Below, piece by piece: positions 35,263 through 47,850 of a stretch of 64,000 nucleotides of DNA (its first letter is position 1; every line of letters begins with the position of its first letter). Origin of the DNA: Cavia porcellus (lineage: Eukaryota > Chordata > Mammalia > Rodentia > Caviidae); NCBI RefSeq assembly GCF_034190915.1, contig NW_026947486.1, positions 23,801,001 to 23,865,000 of the forward strand. The letters run 5' to 3'. The notes beneath the pieces were generated by a model. The model made no database searches, was not told the origin of the DNA, and worked only from the letters and a program-made list of their open reading frames with translations. A program made the translations under genes and the position numbers.

Positions 35263-35385
35263 ACCATTCTGGAACCTGGTCAGGCTTTCGCCATTTTGGA
35301 ACCTCATAGAGCTGCCTACACTTTGGAACCTCATATGACTGCCGCCATTTTGAAACCTTATGTGGCCTATGTCGTCATTCTGGAG
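35263..35385 (-). repeat. 27-bp tandem repeat inside the MaLR interior
   Basis: Four consecutive 27-bp units (35263-35289, 35290-35316, 35317-35343, 35344-35370) plus a partial fifth share the core ccattttggaacctcat. In the minus-strand frame 35427-35077 (116 codons) they encode nine-residue repeats with RFQ at a fixed place (NGGSHMRFQ, SVGSSMRFQ, NGESLTRFQ). Confidence 0.85.
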
Positions 35386-36062
35386 CACGGTGCTCTGGAG
35401 CTTTCTCCTCTGAGCAAAGTCTTTCACTTTTGCAGTTTTGTGATTGCAAAGGATGGATACTCAATGCTTCCTGGGTTGCCCCCTAGCCATCTTTTTTATT
35501 TCTCTGTTCCTTCTCAGCAAAGTCTCAGCTCTATCTTTACAATCCACAGCTTTACTGATTTTCCTTCTGGCAAACTCAGAGTTTTAGATTATCATGCTGG
35601 GCACTTTGCTCTTAGTTTCCAACATAAATCTGGCTAAAAGCCCCCAACAATAGCCACAGATGCAATATCTGACTGCCTTGAAATTTTTTCTCCCAGATTA
35701 ATCAGTCCATTTCCCTTAATCTCAGTCTCAGGCAAAGTCTCTGGACATGAGCAAAATGCAGACAAACTTTCTGCCAAGCCATAACATATATCAACTAGAG
35801 TCCAATAAACAATGCAGCCCTCTTCCTAGCAGAAAACTCCTGAGCCTTGTCTTTACCTGTAGGCTTTTTATCCACCTTCTGATCTCCTGAGTTATGACCA
35901 GAATCTCCTCTACAGAACAGCTTAAACTGTTCCAGCTCTGCATATTCTGGCAACATCTCCAAACCTTTCCAAACTCTGCCCAAAAGCCAATTTCCAAAGC
36001 CTCTCTAAAAATATGGTCAGCTATAGTCACAGCAATGACCCCACTTCTCTGGTACCAAATTC

Positions 36063-36407
36063 TGTCTCAGTTACTTTTTAATTGTTATTGAGACAAAATA
36101 TCTGATGCCCAAAGTTAGGGAAGGGAAAGTTTATTTCTTACAGTTCTTGCAGTTTTCAGTCTATACTCAGCTGGCTCCAAGGCATGGCATACCTGCCATT
36201 CATTGCTGCTGCAAACAGCAAGTGTGAACCAGCAAGAGAGAGAGACATACCTTCCTGCAGTTACATCATATCCTGGCTCCACTCCTAGGCAGGTGTGGCA
36301 CTCACACCACCAATCCAAATGCTAGACAACAAATCAATCAGAAAGGCTAGGTTTGGTCAAGTCCATAGTTTCATGAGGCTTGGGGGCCACAGACATAAAC
36401 CATGACA
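36063..36407 (-). repeat. 5' LTR of MaLR-like copy 1
   Basis: Plus strand begins tgtctcagttactttttaat and ends aaaccatgaca; followed by the target duplicate GATGT. Confidence 0.85.
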
Positions 36408-38184
36408 GATGTTGTGAGGGGTTTGGTTTCCCTTATTTTTCTCTCAGTGAGTTCATTGTTTGTGTACAGGAATGCTATTAATTTTTGAGTGTTGATTTTG
36501 TATCCAGTTACAGTACTGAATTTGATTATTACATCTAGAAGTCTTTGAATGGAGTTTTGGGAGTCTTCTATTTAGAGTATGATCTCATCTGCAAATAATG
36601 ATAATTTAAATTCTTCCTTTCCTATACTTCTTCCTTTTATTTGTCTCTCTTATCTAATTGCTCTGGCTAATGTTTCCTAGGCTATACTGAATAGGAATGG
36701 TGATAATAGGAATAGGATAATAGGAATGGTCTTTGTCTTGTTCTTGATTTTAGGTTGAAATCTGTCCATTTCTGTTCATTTAGTAAAATGTTGGCTGTTG
36801 TTTTATCATATATGTCTTTTATTAGATTGAGGTAAATATCATTTATTCCAATTTTCATGAGATTTTTATTGTGAATGAGCATTGAATTTTGTCAAAATCA
36901 TTTTCTGTATCTATTCAGATGATCATGTGACTTGTCTGTGGCTCTGTTGATATGGTGTATTATGTTTATTGATTTGCACAAGTTAAACCACCCCTGCATT
37001 CCTGGGATGAATCCCACTTTCTAATGGTGTATAATCTTCTTGACAATTTGTTTCATTCTATTTTCCAGTATTTCTTTGAGGATTTTTGCATCTATGTTCA
37101 ATACGGAGATTGGCTTGTAATTTTCTTTTTTGGCTGAGTCTTTCTCTGTTTTTGGTATTAGAGTAATACTTGCTTCCAAGAATGAGTTAGGAAAAATTGC
37201 TTCCCTTTCAAAGAGTTTGAGGAGTGTTTACAGTAAATCTTCCTTAAATTTCATGTAGAATTCAGCAGTGAATTCATCAGGACCTGGGATTTTCCTTGTT
37301 GGCAATGTTATAACTACATTTTCAATTTCAATAACTGAATTGTATTACTCAGAAGTTTTATATGTTCTTCATCTAGCTTTGGTAATTCTAGAAGTCTGTC
37401 CATTGCTTCTGTGTTATTGAACCTATGCAGGTAAAGATTTTCAAAGTAGGTAGTGATGATCTTCTGTATTTCCACAGGATTTGTAGTGATTTCACACTTT
37501 TCATTTCTTATTGTATGAATGAGTTTTTTATTTCCTCTTTTTGACAAGGTTAGCTAGGGGTTTATCAATTTTATTCATTCTTTCAAAGAATCAGCTATTC
37601 AATTCATTAATACTTTGTATTGTTTTCTTAGTTTCAATTGCATTAATTTCTGCTCCGATCTTTATAATTTTCTATCTTTGTTGGTTTTGGGCTGGAGTTG
37701 CTCTTCTTTTTCTCATAATTTAGGGTGCACCATAGGGCTGTTTATTTGTATTCATTCCATTTTCCAAATGTGGGAATTTACCATTATAGATTTCCCTCTT
37801 ATAGAGGACTGCTTTCATTGTGTTCACAAGTTCCAGTAGGTTGCATTTTAATTTTCATTCGATTGTATATATTGTTCACTTTCTTCTTTAATTTGATCTA
37901 TGACCCATTTGTTGTTTAGGAGAGTGTTATTTAATTTCCTTGTGTTGTTGGTTCTCGTGGGGGCTTTTTGTCATTAATTTCCAATTTTATTGTACTATGA
38001 TCTGATAATACACATGGGATTTTTTCAGTTCCTTTTGCACTTACTTATTCTGTGGCCTATAATGTGGTCTATTTTAGAGATTGGCCCATGTGCATCTGAG
38101 AAGAATGTGTATTCTGATGGTGGATGAAACACTCTGTAGACACCTACTGGTCCATTTGTTTACCCCATAAATTCACAGTGCTGC

Positions 38185-39602
38185 TGTCTTAGTTACTTTT
38201 TACTTGTCATTGAGACAAAATACCGGGTCCAAAGTTGGGAAAGGAATGATTTATTTCTTACAGTTTTTGGAGGTTTCAGTCCATACTCAGTTAACTCCAA
38301 GGCAGCGTGGCATGGTGGGACTGCAGTTCATGGTGGCTGCAAATGGCAAGTCAGAAACCAGCAAGTGAGAGAGACATACATTCTTGCAGCCATTACATTG
38401 TATGCTGGCTCCACCCCTAGGCCGGTGTAGCACTAACACCATTAATCCAAGCACTAGACAATGAGTCAATCACAAACGCATACTGCAAATGCATGAGACC
38501 CAGGGGCCACTGACATAAACCATGACATTTCACCCCTGTCCCCCAAAGACTCATGCACATCCTTTATACAAAAGACATTTAGTCCATCTCCAAGAATTGC
38601 CAAAGTCCTAACATTATCTGAGTGAATTCTTTCGTTTTTGCAGTTTTGAGGCTGCAGACCCACTGCTTCCTGGAAGTCCTGTGGTCATGTTTCTTATTTC
38701 TCTGTTCCTTCTCAGCAATTGAAGTCTCAACTCTGTGTTTACAATCCACAGCTTTACTGGAGTTTTTCTTCTGGCCAAACTCACAGCATTTTAAATTATC
38801 CTCCTGGGCCCTTTGCTCTTGATTTGCAACATGTATCTGGCTAAAAGCCCCCCAAAATAGCCATGCCACCACCTCTACATCCAACTGCCTTGAAATTTCA
38901 TTTGCCAGATTAATCAGACCATTGCCCTTAATCTCAGTCTCAGGTAAAGTCTCTGCACTTGAGCAAAATGCAGACAAACTTTCTCCCAAGCCATAACACA
39001 CATCATGGGGAGTCCAACAACCAATGCAGTCTTTCTTCCCAGCAGAAATCTCCCAAGCCTGGTCTTTAACATCAGGGTTTCTATCAGCCTTCTGGTCTCC
39101 TGAGCTCTGACCAGAATCTCTTCTACAGAGCAGCCTAAGCTGCTCTAGCTCCATGCATCCAGATGACATGGCCCACAAGCCATTTCCACAGCCTCTTGAT
39201 AAACATGGTCATGTATAGTCAAAGCAATGACCCTACTCCTGGTACCAAATTCTGCTTAGTTACTTTTTACTTGTTGCTGAGATAAAATACTTAGTGTCCA
39301 AAGTTGGGAAAGAAATGGTTTATTTCTTACAGTTTTTGGAGGTTTCAGTCCATACTCAGCAGTCCATGACTCGAAGCAGGGTGGCATGGCAGGGCCGCAG
39401 TTCATGGCAGTTGCAAACAGCAAGGCAGAAACTGATAAGAGAGAGAGAGACACACCTTCCTCCAGCCATTACAATGTATCTGTCTCCATCTCTAGGTGGG
39501 TGTATCACTGACACCATCAATCCAAGCACTAGACAATGCGTCAATCACAAATGCTCAATGCAAATGCATGAGGCCTGGGGGCCACCAACATAAACAATGA
39601 CG
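38185..39602 (-). mobile_element. MaLR-like retrotransposon, LTR-bounded, copy 2
   Basis: LTRs 38185-38527 and 39253-39602 (the last base of the TGACA end is mutated to G) flank 725 bp. Target duplication GCTGC (38180-38184) / GTTGC (39603-39607). The interior matches both ends of copy 1 but lacks about 830 bp corresponding to 34630-35430, including the 27-bp repeats. The minus frame 38579-39178 is open for 199 codons; it is not similar to any protein I recognise. Confidence 0.85.
38579..39178 (-). CDS. Open frame in MaLR interior, unknown
   Basis: 199 codons, the longest non-L1 frame in the window. Rich in charged residues, with KDQAWEISAGKK, QRAQEDNLKCCEF and AEKEQRNKKHDHRTSRK stretches. 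No transmembrane segment or signal peptide. A related but shorter frame exists in copy 1 (35795-35983: LEQFKLFCRGDSGHNSGD against LEQLRLLCRRDSGQSSGD), so the reading frame is shared between copies. Its function is unknown; MaLR interiors often hold a degenerate frame with no assigned role. Confidence 0.3.
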   Translation of the reverse strand: MWAMSSGCMELEQLRLLCRRDSGQSSGDQKADRNPDVKDQAWEISAGKKDCIGCWTPHDVCYGLGESLSAFCSSAETLPETEIKGNGLINLANEISRQLDVEVVAWLFWGAFSQIHVANQEQRAQEDNLKCCEFGQKKNSSKAVDCKHRVETSIAEKEQRNKKHDHRTSRKQWVCSLKTAKTKEFTQIMLGLWQFLEMD

Positions 39603-39607
39603 GTTGC

Positions 39608-40730
39608 CACATGGGGGAGACAAAAATGATTATAATGGGTATGACACCCTAGCTATTGCAGTGCAGTTAGCAATAACAGAAATTTCAAGCACAGCCTGGC
39701 TACTGACAAACTGTGTAGTCTGATGTCTTTAACCACAGGACCTAATTCTACATTACGTAACAAAAATCCAACACATACCAGGAACTTGTGTGCAATGATT
39801 TTTCCCTTAATAGAGTGATTTTGTGTTTTCATGAGTTTAAGATGGAGAGTGGCAATCCAGAGAGATGAATGAGGCTAAATACATTGGAAGCAAGCCTGGA
39901 GGGCAAAAGATGATCATCAAGGTTTTGGGAAACTGTAGGACACAAGAGAGAAAGATGGAAGGGAAAACAAAGAAGTATTGAAGTGAACCAGAAAGAGAAG
40001 AGACAATGGATTCTCACATGAAAGTGTCAAAAAATCAATGAGATAGTTTATGAAAGAGAGAAACAATATGTGTAGAAGAAACAAAAAGAAAAAATTGTAT
40101 ATTATGAAAGGGAAAAGAAAACAGAGTGAAAAAAGGGAAAAGAAAGATAAAGCAATAATAATCACAAAAACAAAATAAGACCAAAAGAAAAAAAAAAAAC
40201 CAGAAAGAGAAAGTACAACTAATCAGATAAACAGAAAAATAAATGTAGGAAAATTAATCTGGTGTCTATAGTTCTATAGTATAGCCAATTCATATTAAAG
40301 AAGAGTGTTGTGTACTCTAGCCACACACAGTGGGATTTTACTGGGTATGGGATGGCCCTGGCCTCTGAATGTTGGGGAATGGACTGGTGTTCTGTCTCCC
40401 TCATTTCTATTCTGTATTGTCTGCATGCCAAAGCACAATGCTGGTTCACCTAAATTACCAAGTGCTGCTTTGTATTTTCTTTGCTGCTCTGGACTTTTCC
40501 ACACTGCTAGTCTCCCCTGACCATTGTGTGTACCCCAGTGGGGGACTTGTGGGTTGCCGGGGTCCTGCCTGGACTGTGGTAGCATGTGCACCTACCTCTG
40601 CTGGGGCCTGTGTGTGTTATCAAAGTTCCCCCCCTAGGCTTGGCCAGCCTGTGTGTCCTCACTGGGGTCTTGACGAGTCAATGAGGTTGCTATCTGGGCT
40701 GGGCCCAGTAAAGAACTTTCAGAAGACAAA
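39608..40730 (-). mobile_element. L1 copy 3, 5' UTR
   Basis: Matches the 5' UTR of L1 copy 4: cacatgggggagacaaaaat against catataggggagaaaatctg (46805), then tgacaccct, gtgcagttagcaataacag and gcctggctactgacaaactg. A purine-rich block spans 40060-40210, then a GC-richer promoter part (40310-40725). Confidence 0.65.
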
Positions 40731-40734
40731 AAAT

Positions 40735-41140
40735 TATATATTTATTTAGGAATGGATTAGGCAATTGCAAAATCTGAGAATTCCCATAATATGTGATCTG
40801 CAGTTTGAGAACTAGGAAGGCTGGTAGTATAATATAGTTTGGGTCCAAATGCCTGAGAAGCAAGAGTGTTGCTATTTGAGGGCAGAAGACAATGGTTGTA
40901 CTGTACCACCTCAGAGGGTAAAGTTTCACCTTTCCTCCATGCCTTTGTTCTACATAAGGCCTCAAAAGACCGGATAATGTGTGCATACATTAATGAGAAT
41001 GCTCTTTGCTCAGTCTACCAATTCAATCTAATGCACATCTATTCTGGAAATATCCTCACAGACATACTCAGAAGTAAAGTAGTACCAGCTATTTTGGTAT
41101 TCATTAACTCATTCAAGTAGATACCTAAAGTAAACCATCA
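40735..41140 (-). mobile_element. Old LTR-like repeat, family unresolved
   Basis: tatttatttaggaatggatt, then gatctgcagtttgagaacta, tgccttt gttctacataagg, ctcagtctaccaattcaatc and ctcacagacatactcagaag follow in the order of a widespread old mammalian repeat (ggaattggctc ... gatctgcag ... ttgttctattcagg ... actcagtctaccgattcaa ... cctcacagacacacccagaa). I recognise the pattern but not the name with certainty. Confidence 0.45.
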
Positions 41141-41149
41141 AAAATTGTC

Positions 41150-41290
41150 TCTGTAATGATTTAGATCCAAAGTTTCCCTCAACGTCTTAATGAGCTCATG
41201 GGGAGGGCTTTTGGAAGATGATTTATAGGGGAATGTGTAGTTATTTAAGCCCTTTGCTGATAACCCTGATCTGGAAGGGCTAACTGTGAA
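41150..41290 (+). mobile_element. MaLR LTR 5' fragment
   Basis: tgtaatgatttagatccaaa then gtttccctcaacgtcttaat and gagggcttttggaagatgat follow the first third of a MaLR LTR. It is cut by the tail of L1 copy 4. Confidence 0.45.
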
Positions 41291-44200
41291 ACAAGAACTG
41301 AGTAAAGACTTGTTAAAAACAGAATTTCTTTTTAAAAAAATTTAAACAGAAGAAAGTAAAAATAACAATAAAACAGAGCTTCAAAACAGGCTAGTAGGAG
41401 AATATCAACAATTAAGACACTGTGTGTTGTGATATTCATACTAGTCGTTCAGAGTTCAAAATATAGGCATAAAATATTGTCCAAAAAGTATTAGCACAGA
41501 AATTTCTTTCCAATTAAGCAAGTGAAACTATCTATCTTAACTGCCCTGTGTGTATATGTGTTTTTCTTCTCTCTTGCTTCCTTTCCCCTTTCTCCCATCG
41601 CAGTTCTTTTTTCTTTGGGCAATTTCTCCCCTACTCCAAATATCTATTGTACTTTTTTGATCTTTTTTACTAATTCAGATTCTTGCACTAATGAGACAAT
41701 ACCATGTTTACACATGTGGGTCTGATTTATTTCACTTATGAGTATGGTCTTGAGTTATATTCATTTATCTACATACTTTCAAGTTTATCATCATTTATAG
41801 CTGAATAGTATTCTATTATATAAGAAAACCACATCCTTTTTTATCCATTCCTCTGTTGATGGGCATTTAGACTGTTTCCAAGATCTGGCTATTACAAATT
41901 GTGCTGCTGTAAACATAGGTGAATATATGTCCTTGTGGTTTGATGTCTTTAATTCTTCTAGGCAGATACTCTGGAGAGGAATGGCAGGGTTGAATATAAC
42001 TTTTAATTCTAATTTTTTTAACAAGCTCCAAAGTGATTTTGATACGGTTGCACCAATCTAAACTCCCATCAACAGTAGAGAAGAGTTCCTTTTTCTCCAC
42101 ATTTGTTATTAGTTGATTTCTTGATGATAAACATTCTTTCTGGAGTACAATGGAGTGAGATGAGTCAATGTTGCTTCAATTTGCAACTCTCAAATGACCA
42201 ATGATCTTGAATATTTTTCATATATTTATTTGTCATTTATATTTCTTTATCTTAGAAGTGTATACTCATTTCTGATGCCCATTTTTTGCATTGGGTCTTT
42301 GAATTTTGGGGGCCTGATTTTTTTCAATATTTTCTGTGTTCTAGATAAAAGTTTGTTGTCTGAGGGACAACTGGGTATAATTTTTCCAACACTGGGGTTG
42401 TCTTCTCACTTTGTTGGTGATTTCTTTTGTTGTACAGAAACTTTTTAATTTAGTGAGATCCCATCTGCTGATTCTTTGTTATATTTCCTGTGAAATGTAA
42501 GTTTTCTTCATGAAGTCTCTGCTACACCTATGTCTTCAAGATTTCTACCTATTTTCTCTTCTAGTAAATGTGGTGTTTCTGTTTAATATTTAGATCTTTG
42601 ATCCATGTAGATATTAGCTTAGTGCCTGGTGATAGATGTGAGTCTAATTTTAGTCTTTGGCACGTGGAAAGCCACTTTTTCCAGCACCATTTATTATAGA
42701 CTATCTTTCTTTCAGTGAACATATTTGCCTCTTTTTTCAAAGATAAGACGTGTTTGGAGTTGTGTCTACATCTTCTATTTTGTTTCTCTGATCTTTAGGT
42801 CTGTTTTCTTAAACCAATACTATGTTGATTTTATCACAGTAACTTTGTAGTATAGTTTCAACTCAGAGATCGTTATGCACCCTGCCTTACATTTCTTGGC
42901 TAGAACTGCTTTTGCAATTCTAGGTCTCTTCTGTTTCCAAATGAATTTCAGGGTTACTTTATCTAGTTCTTTACGTTCTGATAAAGGTATTTTGATTGGG
43001 ATTGCATTCCGTCTCCCTAACAGTTTTGGGAGTGTGGCCATTTTTGCTAAATTGATTCTTCCTATAGGTGGGCAAGCGTTATCTTTCCAACTTCTGATAT
43101 TTTGTTTCAGATTCTTTTTTAGAGTACTCTAGCTTTGAATGTATAGATCTTTTTTCTTTTGTTAGCTTGATTCTCAAATGTTTCACTTTTTGAATGCTAT
43201 TCCAAAGGTAGTGGTTTCCCTAATTTCTCTCTGTGAGTTTGTTGCTTGTGTATAGGAATGCTATTGATTGACTTTTGAACTTGTATACAGTGGCTCTACT
43301 GAATTTGTTTATTAAATCTACCACTGTTTTGATGGAGGTTTTGGAGGCTTTGAAATAAAATATCATGTCATCTTCAAGTAATATTTTAAATTCTTCCTCT
43401 CGTATCACCATTCCTTTTTTCTTTCTCTTATCTAATTGTTGTGGTAATAATTCCAGAACTATATTGAATAGGAGAGTGATAGTGAACATCCTTTTCTTGT
43501 TCCTGATTTTACAGCAAAAGTTTTCAATTTTTTACAATTTATGATGATGTTAGCTGATAGTATGTCATATATGACTTTTATCAGATTAAGACAAAGAATC
43601 TCTTTTGCAACTTTCTAATTTTTTTTTTTTACCGTGAATGTGTATTGGACTGTGTTAAATGCTTTTTCTGCATCTATTGATATGACAACGTGATTTTTGT
43701 CCTTGGCTTTGTTAATGTGGTGTATTACATTCATTACTTTGTGAATTTTGAACCATTGCTGCATTCCTGGGATGAATCCTACTTGGTCATGTTGTATAAT
43801 TTTCTTAATGAGTTGCTACACTCTGTTTCCAAGTATCATATTGAGGATGTTGGTTTCTACATTCATTAGGGAGATTCGACTGTAGTTGTCTTTTCTGGTT
43901 GAGTTCTCTGGTTTGGGAATCAGGGTAATACTTGCCTCCAGAAATCACTTTAGAAGTATTGCTTCCCTTTCAATTTCTTGAAAGTGTTTTAACATTAGTG
44001 TCATTAGTTGTCTAAAATTCTTATATGATTCTACAGTAAATTCATTAGGGCCTGGGCTTTTATCTGTTGGTAAACTTTTCATTACATTTTCAATTTCATT
44101 GGGTGATATTAGATCATTTAGAATTTTTATATCTTTCTGATTTAGTTTTGGCAATTTTGTTGTGTACAGGAATCTGTCCATTCTTCTATGTTTTTCATCT

Positions 44201-45479
44201 TTGAATATACGTTCTCATACTAGGTATTGATAATCTTTTCAATTTCTATATGAACTTTTGTTATTTTCTCCCTTTTAACTTCTAATTGATTCAATTGTGT
44301 TTTTTCTTTCCTCTTTTAGATTAGATTGGTTAATGGTTATCAAGTTTATTAATTCTTTCAAATATCCAACTTTTCAATTCACTGATCATGTTGCTTTCTT
44401 CGTCTTAATTTCATTCATTCTGCTATAATCTTTATAATTTCTTCCCCTGTCTGATCATTTGATTTGTTATTGTTTTTTGAGAAGTTTGAGGTTCAACATT
44501 CAGTTATTCATTTAAACATATTCTGTGTTCTTGATGTTTGAGGTTATTGCTACAAATTTTCCTCTTAGAGCTGGTTTCATTGCATCCCATAAGTTTTGGT
44601 ATATTATATAAACATTATCATTTAATTGTACATACTTTTTAATTTCAATTTTAATTTCCTCTGTTAACTATTGGGTATTCAGAAACGTGTTTAATTTCCA
44701 TGTATCTATGTAGTTTTTGTTATTTCTTTTGTCATGGACTACCAGTTTCATTTTGCTATGGGAAAATAGTATTCATGGAATTATTTCAGTTCTATTACAT
44801 TTACTTATACAAGTTTTGTAAACTGATATGTGGTCTGGTGTGTAGAATGTCCCAAGTGCAGTTGAAAAGAGTGTGTATTTTGATGTTTTGTGGTGTCGCA
44901 TTCTGTGGACATCTACCAAATCCATTTGTTCAGAGGCCTGAATTAATTCTGACATTTCTTTGTTGAGTCTTTGTCTAATTCTAGCTACTTGTGAGGGTGG
45001 GGCATTAAATTTTCCTATTACAACTGTGTTAATGTTATTTTTTCATGTCTGTTAAGATTTGTTTTATGCATTTATGTAGATCTGTCTTTGGTGAATATAT
45101 TTTTATGATTTTTGTTCTCTTTTTGACATTTTTCTTTTTACAAGTATGTAGTGACCTTTCTTGTCTCTTTTGATCAGTTTTAGTTTAAATTTTACATTGT
45201 GTATAACTAAAATAGCTACATCTGATTTTTTTCTGAGTTGTTGTGAAATGGAGAATTGTTTTCCTTCCATTGACTTTTAGTTTATGAATTTCTTTTTGGG
45301 TCAAATGTATTTCTTGAATGCAGCATATTTTTGGATGTTGTTTCTTAATCCATTCTGGCAGTCTGTTTCTTTTGATTGGTGAGTTGAAACCATTCTCATA
45401 GCTGATTTCAACTGATATGTGTTGGCTTATCTTTTTCATGTTATTTCCTTTTTGTTGATTCCCTGTCTTTCTCCTCTGC

Positions 45480-46480
45480 TCACATGTTTGACCTACTTGG
45501 TGGCATCTTTCTACTGGTGTTCTTGTGTTGGTGGTCTGTGTTACCTCTTTCTAATATCTCCTTCAGAACATTCTGTATAGCTGATATGCTGATCATGAAT
45601 TTCTTCAGTTGTTCTTTGACACGGAAGTATCTTATTTCTCCACTGATTTTGAAATATAATTTTGTGGGATACATCAATGTGGGTTGAAAATTCATTGCAT
45701 GTAAGATTTGAGATGCCTCACTCCAGGCTTTCCTTGATTTAAGGGTTTGTGTTGAGAAGTCTGCTGTGATTATGATGGGCTTTCCTTTATAGCTGATTTG
45801 TTTCTTCAGCTGCTTTCCATATTTTGCCCTTGTGTTAAATTTCTGGAATCTTGATTAGTTTATATGCCGTGGTATAAATCTGTTCTGTCCATGAATTTTT
45901 ACAGTTCCTTTTGCTTCATTTACTTGTATGTCAATTTTCTGGTCCATGTTTGGGAAGTTTTCTGCCATTGTTTCTGTGAAGAGATTTTCAGTAGCATTTG
46001 TCCTGTCTCACGCTTTCTCACTGACTCCAATCAGTCCTATGTTGTTTTGCTTTGCTTCATCTTGTTGCTGTTGGATTGATTTTCTCTATGTCCCCTTCCA
46101 CTTTTAAGATATCTTTCTTTTCCTGGTCGGCAGTCACATGACTGTCTTGTAGGTCTCATATTCTCTCCTTGCCTGCATTCAGTGTGTTGCGTATACTTTA
46201 AATGGAGTTAATAACATGCTGAATTTCTGTTTGAATCTGTTTCATTGATTGCATCTCTTGTTTATGCTGAACATTCATGGTTCCCACCATTTTCCTAAGC
46301 ATCTATACTTTTTATGTCTCTGATTTAATGTCTTTCATTTTGGTCATCATTTCATTTTGTGCCTTAGAGATAAATTTTTCTCTATTTTCTTCCTTTTTTT
46401 TTTCACTTGTGTTGCTCTCATTTGAGAAAGTTCTAGTGGCTAGCTTCTGATTTTCTCTATCTCATTGTACTCAGGGCTTG
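45480..46480 (-). pseudogene. L1 ORF1 remnant of copy 4
   Basis: The C-terminal domain is clear in the minus frame 45695-45480 (PTLMYPTKLYFKISGEIRYF). The RNA-binding and coiled-coil parts are only recognisable in fragments up to ~46480 because of shifts. Confidence 0.6.
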
Positions 46481-47771
46481 GCCTGGGCAGGCTGGATTAT
46501 GGGATTTCATTTTTGTTCTGCATTGTATCATTTCATATTTTTTGTTTTATTTTCTTTTCTGTATTGATGCTTGTAGATTTCTTATGTTAGATAGCTTTGT
46601 CCCTATTGTCTAGGTTTTCCTAAGAGGTGTGTGTTGTTCAGATTGTCTTATGGATACAGGTGTTTCTTGATCTCTATGCCTTTCCTAAGGACCTCCTTTG
46701 ACAATATATTAAGAAGGTAGAGTTGCCATCAATTTACCACAAGGCTCATTCCTTTTGTGCTGGACTATGCTGATGGTTAAGATCCCTTGTAATTTCAGTG
46801 TTATCATATAGGGGAGAAAATCTGATTATAACAGATATGACACCCTGGTTGAAATAGTACAGTTAGCAATAGCAATAGACTTGAGCATGGCCTGGCTACT
46901 GACAGACTGTGGTGACTATTTGCCTGATTTCTTTAACTATAGGAGTAAGCTCTAAAGTTATATATTAGCCAAGTTGTATGCAATGTTTTCCCACATAGAA
47001 GAGTGATTGTTGTGGTGGGCTTGAGAGGGGTAGGGGGTAACATGGAGAGGTGGATGACGTTAAGTACAGTAGGAGCAATTTTGATGTGCATTCGATGATC
47101 ATTCAAGTTTTGAGTAAATGTAGCATAGAAGAATTAGGTACTGGACTAGAAAGTCTAGAAGTACTTAAGTGAATCAGAAGGAGAAGAGAATGATTCCTCA
47201 CATGAAAGAGTCACAAAATGAAGTAAGGTATTTGACAAAAAAATAGGGAGATAATTAGAATAGTAGACAGAGAAAGTTCAGAAATCTAAATAATTAATGA
47301 GAGAAAAGATGATAGAAAATAGAAAGAAAAGAAAGAAAAATGGGAAACAAAACAAAAACATACATGGAGAAAACCAACAAACCTATAGAAAAAACAAAAC
47401 AGGGCAAAAGTGAATAGAGAGGAAAAGAGAAAAGAAAAGTGAAAGAGAAAAAAAAAACACAAAAGAAACAGCAGCAACAACAAAACAAAAACTAAAATAA
47501 TACACACTAACCCAGATGATTACCAGGAGGAAAACCAGTCAGACAGAGACACATAAAAGTGAGAATCCTGTAGTGTCTATGGTTTTGTGTTAAGTCCTAG
47601 TCTGATCCCAGAATGTGTTTTCTAGCCAAAATTGCAGGTGGATTTGTGCTGGGTTTGGGTCTGGTCTGTGTCTCTGGATTTGGTGGATGGGATGAGTTTA
47701 CTTTGGCTGGAGTTCTCAGCCATTTAAAAAAGAGAAAAGAAAAAAGCGATAAAAAGGAGTGAAAGTAAATA

Positions 47772-47850
47772 AAGACAAGGAAAGGAAAAGAAAGGAAAAG
47801 AAAGGAAAGGAAAAGAAAGGAAAAGAAAGGAAAGGAAAGGAAAGAAAAAA
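47772..47850. repeat. (AAAGG/AAAAG)n microsatellite
   Basis: aaggaaaagaaaggaaaaga units repeat for ~80 bp within the purine-rich block of the L1 copy 4 5' UTR. The lysine-rich plus frame and the phenylalanine/serine-rich minus frame across it are artefacts of the repeat. Confidence 0.9.

Larger units (their letters stand above)
34171..36407 (-). mobile_element. MaLR-like retrotransposon, LTR-bounded, copy 1
   Basis: Two direct ~340-bp repeats (34171-34507 and 36063-36407) flank 1555 bp. On the minus strand the LTRs begin TGTCATGGTTTATGTC and end CTAAGACA/CTGAGACA. The interior begins with TTTGGTACCAGAGAAGTGGG (about 36040-36059), close to the primer-binding region of MaLR/ERVL elements, and ends with a purine-rich GGGGGCCAGGGGTAGAA before the 3' LTR. 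Five-base target duplication GATGC (34166-34170) / GATGT (36408-36412). Inserted in L1 copy 3. No pol or gag domain is recognised, as usual for MaLRs. Confidence 0.85.
32346..38184 (-). mobile_element. L1 copy 3, 3' UTR and ORF2 (interrupted at 34171-36407)
   Basis: 3' UTR 32346-32690, then ORF2 from C terminus (32690) through RT (about 36580-36900) to the endonuclease (38000-38180). Numerous stops. It is interrupted by a full MaLR-like element (34171-36407) and continues after it without loss. At 38184 a second MaLR-like element begins. Beyond that (39608) only 5' UTR follows: the endonuclease N terminus and all of ORF1 are missing. Confidence 0.8.

Noticed and set aside
35263..35385. Regular short repeats that might suggest a CRISPR array
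   Set aside because: Head-to-tail 27-bp units without spacers inside a retroelement of a mammalian genome; a minisatellite.
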